Below are positions 44,701-56,400 of a DNA stretch of 64,000 bases, one piece after another; the first letter of the stretch is position 1, and each line of letters starts with the position of its first letter. The position numbers and the translations under genes are program-made. Location of the stretch: NCBI GenBank assembly GCA_036321105.1, contig JAYEPQ010000014.1:74501-138500 (forward strand). The letters run 5' to 3'. Under the pieces are notes generated by a model that saw only the letters and a list, made by a program, of their open reading frames with translations, searched no databases and was not told the origin of the DNA. This DNA is from Dracaena cambodiana. Taxonomy: Eukaryota; Streptophyta; Magnoliopsida; Asparagales; Asparagaceae.

Positions 44701-47131
44701 CTTCCACAGCTTGGTCCGCGTGACAGTCAAGGGAGAAAATTTGGTAAATGGGCAGAGGAGCAGGAGCCACATGTGGCTTGTGGATTTAGCAGGAAGTGAG
44801 CGAGTGGGCAAGATTGAAGTGGAGGGAGAGAGATTGAAGGAGTCACAATTCATCAATAAGTCACTCTCAGCCCTTGGGGATGTCATATCTGCCCTCGCTT
44901 CCAAGAATCCCCATATACCATATAGGTCTCTACCTCTCTCGTTCTCCCTTCCTCCCTCTGCCATTTATCCGTCAATAACTCTAACTCTGTTCTCAATATG
45001 AAAATCACAGGAATTCGAAGCTTACTCATTTACTACAGAGCTCTCTAGGTGAGTGAGTTTGTTAACTTTTTAATCATTTTAATCTCAATTTCTTGTAGCT
45101 TTTAAATTTGTATACCTTGCAATCGCAAGTTATTGTTTGTTGTCATATATCTCATGCATTAATACTGATGTGTGGGACATAAAATAAAAACAGGAGGCGA
45201 TTGCAAAACTCTAATGTTCACACAGATCAGCCCGAGCTCAGCAGACTTGGGAGAGACTCTTTGCTCACTGAACTTTGCAAGTCGAGTCAGGGGCATTGAG
45301 TATGGGCCTTCCAGGAAACAATCTGACGCAGCAGAGAGTTTTAAGCTTAAACAGATGGTAATATCACATACTATTGCCTTTTGTTTACTCTGGTGGGAAT
45401 GTTTCTTATTGCTATTGACTGAACTGAAAAATGTTGCCGTTTCTTTTCTTCTTTTTCCTGTATGCAGGCTGAAAAGCTCCGGCAGGAAGAGAAGGAAACT
45501 GCCAGGTTAAATGAAAGCCTGCAGTTGATGCAGCTTAAGTATGCGTCAAGAGAGAATGTATTTAAAACACTTCAAGAAAAGGTAAAGCATGGAACTAATT
45601 TAATTTCTTAGAAATCCCCTTCGTTATTTTTCCCTTCTGCTTTCAAACGTTAGAATTGAAGTAGGGGTACATCTGATAACAATAACAACAACCTCGACCA
45701 AGAAACTGTATAACAGCCTCAACCAAGAAATTGTTATGCTCAAAAAAAAAAAGCCTTAACTAAGAAACTGCAATTTATTCAAGCTTCAGGTCCTGAAGAG
45801 AATTCTCTTAAATTCTATATTTGATTACCTGGTCTGTCTATATGATGGATGTTATTTGTTTACTGGCATTCCATTTTATTGCATCAATGATAAACCCTAT
45901 ATTTATTGTGTTGGGACAGATAAGAGATGCTGAACATACATGCAGAAACTATCAGATGAAGGTATGTGTAGGAAATAAATTTGAACAAAATGATTTGAAA
46001 ATTTTATATGATAAAAGAATTGCATGCATTTTAGAAAGTCCCGTCTGTTCAGTCTTATCATGTATAATTCAAGTATGTTCGGTGCATACATGTGTCTGTT
46101 TCTGCGTTCTGCAATCCTCCCATTTAAACTTGAGAAAAGTTTTACAAGATGCCCTGAAAGTATATAATTTCACTTCTTACAAATAATCTTTAACATTATC
46201 TAAAATTATCATTTTCGTTTAAAAACTTTTTTTTTTTTATGTGTGTCACTTGTGAACAGAAGTCTATTTATTCTAATGTAGGAAATTTGACTGAATGTCG
46301 CAGGTTAGAGACCTTGAAAACCAATTAGCTGATCAGAAGAAGACCAAAGTTCAGTCAGGAAGCAGAGACTCCGCCAAGTATTCCAAGCCGCCACTTGCTC
46401 CAATCAGGGAGAGGCAACCTCTGGGCCGAATCACAAACCGCCTGCCGCCTGCAGGCTTTCGAAGAACTATCTCAACAATGCGGGCATTTGAAAACAAAGA
46501 GAACATTATGGAAACGAAGAAAACAATACCCACAGGACAGACCAAGACTGTGAATAAAGCTCGGAGGATTTCATTGTCCCCTATAGTTCGAAGCATACCA
46601 GTGCAAACCAAGAGGAGAGCCTCTATTGCTATCCTTCCCAGTGAAGCAGAAAAGCATCAGCTACAGCAAATTAGCGGAACCACTCAGTTGTCGCAGTTGA
46701 GGGGACCAAGGAGGATGTCGGTGACGACTTTTGCTCCATTGCCCAGAACTCCACTTGCATTAGCTACTCCCGATGGCAAAGGCAGTAGGTTTAGCAACAT
46801 TTTATCCAGCAGCTGCAAGTACTCTAGCCCACCTAACATGCAGGCACTATGGAAATCAAAGATTCCAACCTTTGCTTCTCCACGACAGAGGCTTCATCTA
46901 GTATCAAGCCCAACTAGTTCTAGCTGCATAAATAACGCACCATCACTGAACAAGCTGTGCTTCAGTCTCCAGAAACGGGTCGTTCTTGGCTCACCAGCAG
47001 CTCAACCAAAGAAACCTATGCTGTTAGGCTCAGCCGTAGGAAGTCGAGCTTTTCGTGATAAAGATATAATCAGACGATTTGGCACTGCCCAAAGAGTTAT
47101 GTGCAAGAACCGGAGGCAATCAGTAATTTGA
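41746..47131 (+). CDS. Kinesin-14 subfamily motor protein (14 exons, predicted 845 aa)
   Basis: A minus-end-directed microtubule motor of the plant KIN-14 group, likely acting in spindle or cortical microtubule organisation. Exons by GT-AG sites and matching phases: 41,746-41,803; 41,915-41,971; 42,139-42,192; 42,292-42,344; 42,458-42,557; 42,646-43,017; 43,611-43,890; 43,985-44,146; 44,710-44,925; 45,011-45,048; 45,194-45,357; 45,468-45,581; 45,920-45,961; 46,304-47,131. An acidic N-terminus and a coiled coil ('CEQECQPKYEALEKKYTQEC') lead into the KIN-14 neck 'ELKGNIRVFCRCRP' (about residue 170). Motor motifs follow: P-loop 'GQTGTGKT' (about 257), switch I 'NELSSRSH' (about 375), switch II 'DLAGSE' (about 404), and 'NSKLTHLLQSSLGG'. 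A second coiled coil and a basic, Ser/Pro-rich tail complete it. The neck before the motor marks KIN-14. The order coil, motor, long tail resembles Arabidopsis KIN-14S-type proteins. Exon 4 has an alternative in-frame acceptor at 42,274 (six more codons). No lesion is seen. Confidence 0.92.
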
Positions 47132-47490
47132 GGAGGTTTTCAAGGGGTGACGTTTTCTTCTTGTGTAGTATTCTCCGACAGTTTGTTGAGATGACCACGG
47201 ACATTCATGTGTGAGTCAGAGCTAGGCAGCAAGCTTTGGATGCAATAAGCTGAGGCCACATGTACTGTTGTTATCTTGTAAAGAACTGGCTATGAGTTTG
47301 GAGACATCTACCTGCATGGCTCCAAATGACCATCACCAGCATGACAATTTAAGCAGGACAAATTGCCCATATATAGTCTACTCAAAGGAAAAGATTCTGA
47401 TATATCACAGACATATTGATATCCGCAGCTCTTCATTCTATTTTGAAAACAAAACAAAATAGAACATTATACTAATAAAAACATAAGAAA
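47132..47490 (+). other. 3' UTR of the kinesin gene (inferred)
   Basis: Sequence after the stop without splice signals; AATAAAA at about 47,474 is a possible polyadenylation signal. The small frame 47,268-47,462 is not called. Confidence 0.4.
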
Positions 47491-47863
47491 TGAAGTCGCA
47501 AATGAGATACGTCATTCCTTCCTTACTTTTGGAATTTTATGATCATGGAATGGAATATATTAACAGAATTCCATTAACAGAGCGCAGGTTCTCTTCTTTA
47601 TCCCAACTCCCGATCGACTTTCTTTTAAAAGCATGGAAGAGACTCAGGTTCTCTTCTTTATGAGAGGAATAACCAAAGTATGGGAGATCTTTCATGTAGG
47701 ACTCAGTGAGATAATATTAGTAAAACAGAAAGAATAACCCGAAAGTCACACCTGTCAGGATTTATTCCCTATTGGGTTACAATCTTAGCTCTAATGCCAC
47801 TATTAGGGAGCAAAAAAAAAAAAAAAGAGTATTTTCGAGGAGTAATATGAGTTTCGCTATTAG

Positions 47864-47904
<41 letters not shown>

Positions 47905-49560
47905 ATGACTTGAACGCAAATTAAGTTGAGAGTCAATTAAACCTAAGAAGTTAGGTTATTAAGATTAAAAGCGTCGTTATTTTAAAATATGAAAGGAAAG
48001 TGTGTCACTTAAGATCATGGTGTTTGCATGGTTGGTTATTTACAATGTTTTGATGCCAAAATTGTCCAACTAAGTTAGCTGAGCTAATTTTAGACACTGG
48101 CCATAGATTTGGATTCGATACGCACTCGAATTAGCTTGGGATGTTGAGAGAAAGTTGCCAAGGTATGGGATCTCGAGTGAGTAACCTACAAATTAAGAGG
48201 CCATAAATAAGAAATTAATATTGAAAAATAGATGCATAGCATCTTCTAAAGAAGAGTTGGCCATTCTACTTATATTCTTTTATTTATGAAAATATCTCAA
48301 GAATATCTTCTCTTTTATCTCTTCAAACTAAAACCAGGGGGTTCTTAAATCGTCAGTTTTGAATTCGCTATGATGCATTTGACTCTCTCCTTTTAAGAAG
48401 AAGGATATATATAGTTATTAGCCATTAGTTGTGATGGGAATTGTAGTTGATTCGAATTCCTATATATAATTGTGTTGGAATATAGATTTCTTGTTGTGGA
48501 TGGTTTTAATTGTTTTTGAAGATAAATTTCCTTATTTTTGGAGAAATCGTTTTTCTTATTTGGTATGAATTTTGATGGATAGCCGACTTATGATTAGACT
48601 TTCAATGGGAAACGTTAGTATTGTTGGCTACTTAATTAATTTCTTCGTGAAGAATTGCAACTTGATATATATCCGGTATTTCATGTTAGTAGGCTTTCAC
48701 CTAATGGATTTTGCTAGTGGTCTTTCGTTTCGTGGTTTTTTGTCTTGGGTCTGAGCTGTCTACATTTTGTAACAATACTAGTCCTCATCGAGCTCTTGAA
48801 GTGTTTGGCTTCCATAAAATCTTAGGTTCATGTCAAGATGTTGTGCAGACATATATTACATACTCAGTGGAAGGCACTGACGTACGGTTAGGAACGTTAG
48901 GAGGGCAAGTGTGGGGGCATTATGGTGTGATCCAGTATGGGGTTCTTGTATCTCTATGTATTAGCTGCTTTTGTATTTGCATATTTCAAGATTGATATAA
49001 TGTTTTGTTACTATCCCTTAAATGGAACCGGTTGGAATGTCACGCTTACATAAAAAAAAAAAAAAAAGTAAATGTTTCTTTTATATGGAAACGAGTGAAG
49101 GAATGTATTGAATAATCGAGAAGCCATGTAGGCTCTAGAACAGTTGGTTATTTAAGTGACAATTATCTATATATGATTGAATTATTAGATAATTTAATCT
49201 TGAATATTTTAAAATGTTGCTTAACTCAAGGAATTTATTTCGAGTAAATTTTATTTTAATTAATTTATTTATTTGAAATGGGAACACTGGAGATGGAATT
49301 TGGAGTAAGTGCCCTTGTAGATCTAAACAAACGCTTGGGGGAGGCCGCTGGAGAAATTGGGCAGAAACCAAGGGAGGCCACTAGGTCAGGGCCAGGCCGT
49401 TTTAATCATTTTGAGTTGTTCTCTCTTTTTCTCTTCTGAATTTATTTTACCTGGCATGCAATTGTAATGGCAATTGCAATTGTAATTTGTAATTGAGTAA
49501 TTGTAGTGTGGTTTTAACTGGATTCCTTTAATTGGATTCCCCACATCACACACACTTGGA
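47491..49560. other. Intergenic between the kinesin and CDKD genes
   Basis: Contains a (CT)n(TA)n microsatellite (47,863-47,904), a poly(A) of about 16 at 49,052-49,067 that may be the tail of a small retroposed sequence (about 48,700-49,067), and AT-rich DNA. A short repeat, 'CAGGTTCTCTTCTTTAT', occurs twice (47,586 and 47,645). No protein family was recognised in the short frames 48,572-48,754 or 48,711-48,995. Confidence 0.45.
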
Positions 49561-49592
49561 TTACCTTTGCCTGTGGTGGCTGTGCTTGTTTC

Positions 49593-49623
<31 letters not shown>

Positions 49624-50241
49624 CACTTTCCTTTTTTATTTTATTTTATGATAGTTTATTATATTATTATTTTTCTTTTGCAGATCAATAAAGCCAAGAT
49701 CTTCTTGTAAGAACCTTGCCATCTCCCGGCCTGTGGCTCTGGATTTGTCTGTCTTTCATGCTCTCTCTCTCTCTGTGTCTGTCTGTCTTTCATGCTCTCT
49801 CTCTCTCTGTGGCGAGTGGGAGTGTGAGTTTGAGGGGGAGTGGGTGTGGTCCCTTGCATTCATAAACCATAATAAGACTCGGACTAGGCAAGGGCAGGCA
49901 TCGAAATACGAATATATATATAGAGAGAGAGAGAGAGCGCCATTGCCTCTTTTCTTTGAAACTTTGCTTCTCCTTCGGTTGAAAAAATTAATAAAATTAC
50001 ATTAGATTCGATAGATCACCATCATCTTCTTCTTCTTCGGGGTTCTCCATCTCCTTCCCGACTTCAATCCTCCTCCTCTACTCCTATTTTCATTTTCAGT
50101 TTCTATTTGATAGATTTTATAAGAAAGAAGAGAGAGAAGAATGAGTTTTTGCCCCCTTTTTGAATAGCAATCAGAGTGTCATTAGTAATTGTGAATAGTG
50201 AAAAGGTAAGCGAGATACCAAGGCTTGGCGATTAGATTACG
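49561..50241 (+). promoter_or_regulatory. Promoter and 5' UTR region of the CDKD gene with GA/CT microsatellites
   Basis: (GA)n at 49,597-49,623, several short CT runs at 49,760-49,810, and (GA)n at 49,921-49,937 lie before the ATG at 50,242. The part from about 49,930 on is T/C-rich (CTTCTTCTTCTTCGG), typical of a plant 5' UTR. A TATA box was not placed with confidence. The minus-strand frame 49,659-49,859 is low-complexity. Confidence 0.4.
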
Positions 50242-50454
50242 ATGGCCGCCGCCACTGCTTCATCATCATCGCATCTAAATCCGTCCACGGGCCCAGACAC
50301 TGGCACTGGCAAGGGGGGAAGCGGCGGTAGCTGCAGCGGCGATGAGGACAAGGGGGATAAGATTGTCGCCGACCGTTACTTGAAGAAGGAACTCCTCGGC
50401 GAAGGTACCTACGGTGTCGTCTTCAAAGCCCTGGATACCAAGGTAAGGCATCTA

Positions 50455-50496
<42 letters not shown>

Positions 50497-53400
50497 ATTC
50501 TTTCATTCCAATTTCTTCCCTTTCTTCCCTTTCTTCCCTTTCCCTTTTGGTTCCTCCCATTATATACTAGAGCTTGTCCCCCCTTCAAAGCTTTTCAATA
50601 ATTCGTTAATCAATTTACACTCACTGCACTACACTATCTTATCAACTCCCCCTTTGATTCATCGCCTCCAATTCCATCTCTATTTTCTTTTCACTCAATT
50701 CGCATTTACAATATTCAAGTGATTGATGAAAATCAATCTTTATTTGATTGTCCTTTGTTTCCAAATAATAAGGAAATGAAAGGAGGTTGTTTTTTTAAAA
50801 TAATAATAATAATAATAATAATAATTTACTAAGAAAAAGGAAATGAAGGGAGGATTATTATCTTTAGAGGCCTACCTTTTTCTGTACTGTAATTACTTAG
50901 AAATATAACTATGGTTAATTTCTAACTGATATAATAATAATAATTGGTTTAGAAAAGAATTCATAGCATCCATGCCCATATAACAACTGCACATGTCCTA
51001 TGCAAACTGGGAAAAACAAAAAGCATGTCTATATACCCATGTTATGTATGAAAGCAACCAACGCATTGGCATGAGCGACCAATGCCTTTCTTATGTTATA
51101 TCTTATCCTGTACATACTTGCATAAAACTATAAGCGAACAAGCTTGGATATCTTCCTATGCCAAGAACACTACACTGAGACACACATATGATGCGGAACA
51201 ACATTGGCCTAGAGGGAAGCAAGGGATATTTTACTTTTATATTCCATTGGTTGACAATAGATTGGAATAGGAACAACCTGCAAAAATCTAGGTGAGAGAA
51301 CTGTATTAGCATGATATCTACTTGAAGGCTTCCGAGGAACTTGTAATTTTTGTTGGTAATGAGAAGAAAACTTGTAATTGGCATTTTAATAGTGGAGTTG
51401 TTAATCAACAGGATTTCAGCTTCTCATCTATGGCAATTGTTCCACCAGCTCTACGAAGAACCCACTCTGTGGTCTTGGAGGAGGGAAGAAACGAGTATTC
51501 TTTGCTACCATTTGGCTTGAAAAACTGAAACTAGAGTTGTCACTCAATGTCGTTGGGATGTTGGTTTGGTGCGCCCCAACTACAATGCAAGGGAACTCTC
51601 TTTGATTGAGTTTTTTTTTTTTTTTTTTTTATGCTTCCAAAATTTTTTGAAATAAAACGGCAGGTGGAACCCCTCCGTGTTCCATTAGCAAGGGGATAAC
51701 AGAACCATACAAGAGTAAATAGTTCGATCACTTCAAATGAGTGATTCATAATACAATACTTGCAAGAAATAAATAGAAAAGATACATAAGTGTAACACCA
51801 GGTCCAGAGGTCAACTCTTCTTGTAGAGTGGCTGTTTTGTAGGGTGAAGGGTGTTAATCAAGTTTGGTCAGGTGAATCTAGGTCATCTGCCGAGAATCTC
51901 TCTGATATATGTATGCGCTCCTTGTCGGAAGGTATACCTGTCCACATAAAAAAGTCATGCATGATTAGACGGGTGCAAGTATGTAGGGAGTGGGCAGTAG
52001 AATTAAAAATTTTACTATTTCTTTCCATCCAAACATTCCAACACAAAACTGCAGTTAGTGTTCTGGCGTGATTGGTTGTATGGCTTGTTAAGCTTAGTCT
52101 ACCCCCTATGCAATTTTCCTCCTCCATGTTTGGGTTGATCCCAAGAATTCTTGCACAGCGGATCCAAAGATGATTAGTGAAGTGACAGTTTAGTAATAAA
52201 TTGGTGGTGAATTCTCCATTTTTACTACAGAGGACACAAAAATTTGGACCTGCCCAGCCTCGTCTTTGTAATGCTGGCCATGTGAGTAGGGCATTCCTAT
52301 GGGCTAGCCAGAAAAATATTCTAACTTTCAGTGGGCATTTTGTATTCTATATCCAACTTATGTCCTTAGTGTTGACTCCACTATACATAAAATGATGGTA
52401 TGTGAACTTTACTGAGAATTCTCCATTCCTGTTCTATCTCCATATTGGTTGATCATTATTTGTCTCGGCTGGTGCTATTTCATTTAGGGTAGACCTTAGT
52501 TCTCGGGTCTGTATCTCCTCCAATATTGATGTGGGATGTGTTAGATTAAATCGCCATCTCGCTCTTCCTAATTGGGAGGCAACAACTGCATCTTTATTGC
52601 GAGATAGTTCAAATGCTGCAGGGAATAGAATTTTGAGGGGGATTTGTGTACACCGCCGATCATGCCAGAATGCAATCTTTTGACCATTGCCTAATTTATA
52701 TTGTAAACTAGTCCAGACTATGTGTTTGGTCTTGATCACCCCTTTCCAGAAGTGCGATGAAGTTGGAGAATTTCTGGTATTTTTAGACCATGTGTTATTT
52801 CGGGAACAGTATTTGGCATGCATGAGTTTCTGGAGGCTTCTCTCTGGACAAGTGAGTAAGTGCCTCCACCATTTAGCCATTAGGGACAAATTGAATATTC
52901 TCAAATCCAATACTCCAAGACCTCCCGCAGACTTGGGCCTGCAAACCTGCCTCCAAGAGACAAGATGATATTTGTTGGAATCGGTCGTTCCATTCCATAA
53001 AAACCTCTTTCTGATATGGTCTATTTTGTTTCGCACCCAACATGATAATATAAAGAAGGACATGTAGTAGAGGGGAAGAGATGAAAGAACTGCGTTGAGA
53101 CCCTTCCTCCTAAAGATAATAGTCCCCCTCTCCAGCCATCTAGTTTCTTCTCGAAGCAGTCCAGAAGGGGGTACCAATCGTGTTTTGAAAGTTTTCCTGG
53201 TTTAATAGGGATACACAGGTATTTCATTGGGAAACCTCCCTCCTTACATCTGAAAATCTCTAGAATAAGATTCATAGTAAGATTTTTGTGTCCTATGCAT
53301 ATCATGGAACTCTTGATGAAATTGATCCTTAATCCCGACCATGCTTCAAAACATCGAAGGCCCATTTGATGTAAATTGCCTCACAAAAATTATCGCCTCC

Positions 53401-56400
53401 AAATATGAGTGTATCATCAGCGTATTGGAGGTTGATATGTGAGGTAGAGGTAGATCCTGCAAAACCTTTTATGAGACCTGCAATTTTCATTTTCCTAAAC
53501 ATGATATTGAGGCCATCAGCAATGAGTGTAAACAGCAGGGGGGAGAGTGGGTCACCCTGCCTGAGTCCCCTCCTGAGTACTATTTTTTTACCTGCCACAC
53601 CATTAACTAGGATATGTGTTTTGGCAGTTGTAAGCCAATTCTTTATCCATGAGATCCATTTCTCTCCAAAACCTCGAAGCTGTAGGACCTCGAGTAGACA
53701 ATCCCATTCTACCATATCGTAAGCCTTTTCAAAGTCCAGTTTGAGTATGTATCCATTCAATTTGGACTTTTTGCAGTGGTGAATGATCTCATGTGCTGAT
53801 ACTATCCCCTCCAATATACTCCTTCCTGTAATAAACCCAGTCTGGTAATCTCCAATCATAGTTTGCAATTTGGGTGTAAGTCTGTTGGAAAGGATTTTTG
53901 TGATGATTTTAATAGAACAGTTCACCAAAGTAATGGGTCTGTAGTCCGCGATCCGTTCTACCTGGTCCCTCTTGGGGATAAGTATGATAAGGGAATAATT
54001 GATTCTCTTAAGTCTGGACGAATCTTGGTATACTTCATAGATCACTTTTTTAAGATCTTCCTTAATCGTCTCCCAGAAAGTCCTATAAAAGAACATTGGG
54101 AAGCCATCCGGACCAGGTTCTTTTTCAGGCCCCAACTCCCATACTGCATGCTTAATTTCTTCTTCCTGGAACTCTAGTTCTAATTCATGTAAGTTTGGGC
54201 ATATGGGCCAGGTATTCCTCAGCAGTTGCAACCTGAAGTGGTTTTTTGTTCCAAATAGCTTTTTAAAATGTTGGTATATATGATCCTGTAATTGGGATCC
54301 ATGAATGAGTCCTTCCTCAGATTGCAGTTCATCAATCTTGTTACCTTTCTTCCGCATACAAGCAGATCTGTGAAAGAATGCAGTGTTAGCATCCCCTTCT
54401 TTTATCCATTTGCATCTTGCTCTTTGTCTCCATATTATCTCTTCTTTTCTATAGATTTCATCTATACTTTTTTGAAAATCGAATAATCGAGAGCTCTCTG
54501 CCTCATTGAGATACCTTGTCTCTTCAGTTTTTTCCAAAGTTGTTATTTCTTCTAGGAACCTGGTTTTGTTATCTCGAGATAAGAGGCGGTGCCTTTTCTC
54601 CCATCTCCATAATATTCTGCGGAGACGACGAAATTTAATACAAATGTTACCCGTAGCATCTATTGCCGAGGTCTGTTGAGCCCAGCTCTCCTTGATGAGT
54701 TCATGGACCTCTTCATGCTCCAGCCACCATTTCTCGAAATGGAATCTTTTCTGATGTGGTTGGTACTCTCTAGAGTCAAGACAAATTGGTATATGATCAG
54801 AGGTGATGTGCTCCAGTGCTTTGAGATCAGAGAGGGGGAATCTCATATCCCAATTCTGACAAATTAGTACCCTGTCCAATTTGGCTAAGTTTGGATTTTC
54901 CCTCATGTCAGACCATGTAAATCTACGGTTGTTCAATGGAAGATCGGTAAGTTGAAGATGTAAGATGAGCTCATTGAACATCTCCCTATCTCGTGGATGA
55001 CGGTCTGGTCCTTTTCTTTCATGAATAAATCGTGTGATGTTAAAATCTCCTCCTATGATCCAAGGAGAGCTCCATCTATTTCTGATATTCGTAATTTCCT
55101 CCCAAAACAGGGACGTGACTGTGAGTCATCAGGCCCATAGACTACTGTGACTGTTTGTATCCATCCATCAGTAAGTCTCTTTATTCGTATTGAGAGGGAG
55201 AATTATCCTTCCCATGTGTCTATTAAGGTAAACTTGTGGTTATAGCCTATTAATAGACCACCTGATACTCCACATGCATTTTTATAATAAAAATAGAATG
55301 AGCTACCAATAGATTTTAACATTTTCTGGGACGGATTGGTTAGTTTAGTCTCTTCCAGGCAAACAATGTCGATTTTATTATTTCGGGTGACTTTTGCTAC
55401 CATACGAAGTTTGACTGGGTCACCCAATCCCCTAACATTCCAGAACATACAGTTCATTTGATTCTGTTGAGGTATCTTCTCCATAACATGTGGGTATTAA
55501 ACCCTTATGTTATTCTCCACAAACTTAGGGTCGTCTAGCGATCTAAGTTGCAATAAAATATTATTGGTCTCTACATCCTCTTGTCCCATGTCAATATCAC
55601 AAATCTTGGCCGCAGAAAGTAACTCATTATTGGGAATTAAATTTAGTATATCAAAATTTAAATGAAAAGTACATGGGGCCAGTTCTGAAATGAGTGTCTT
55701 GCGTTTGGCAGCTGATAGTGCAGTTTGCCCAGCTTTATACTGTTGACCCCCCATTTTCTCCTCCAGTCTCCTGCTCCTTCTGCTTGGGGTAATCACAGGA
55801 ATGCCTTCACGGGTCCCCTCTTCTATATCAGGAGCTTTGTTTGTATCCTTCATGGCTGAAGTTGGTTCTGGGGCGTCCTCTTTCCCTGCCTCTGTTGCTG
55901 GGAGTGCATCCAGTGTGTGTAGGAGTAATTTTTCTGGGGATGTTCCAGGTAGGCCATGACTGTTTGATCGGATCTGAAGTTTTTTCCTATCTCGTACCCT
56001 CTTTGGTAGACGGGAAGCCTGCCTACGCCGTGTCTTCATGGGGGTTCTTGTCTGTTCCCCTTTCATTACATTCTCTAGTAACTTTGCTATTTTGTCCCGG
56101 ACAAAATCCTTGTCCAGATTTTTTAGATGTGTGAGAAGGCCCAAATAATCACTTTGGAAATTATTTGTGTTAGAACAGCCTTCGATATTAGGGGCCACAA
56201 AATTTATCTGGGCTTCAATTTTATTTTCTATTTGGGCCTTGCAGCAGGCCTCTCTCCATTATCTTGCTGTTTTGGGGCTGCACTTGTGGCCCTTTGGATT
56301 TTTTTTTCTCTTGAGTGGGTCCTCCTGTCTCCTGAGTCGGTCTCTCCGGATAAAGAATCAGCTCTACAGGCTGATATTCCTCCCCTAGGTGCATTGGGAT

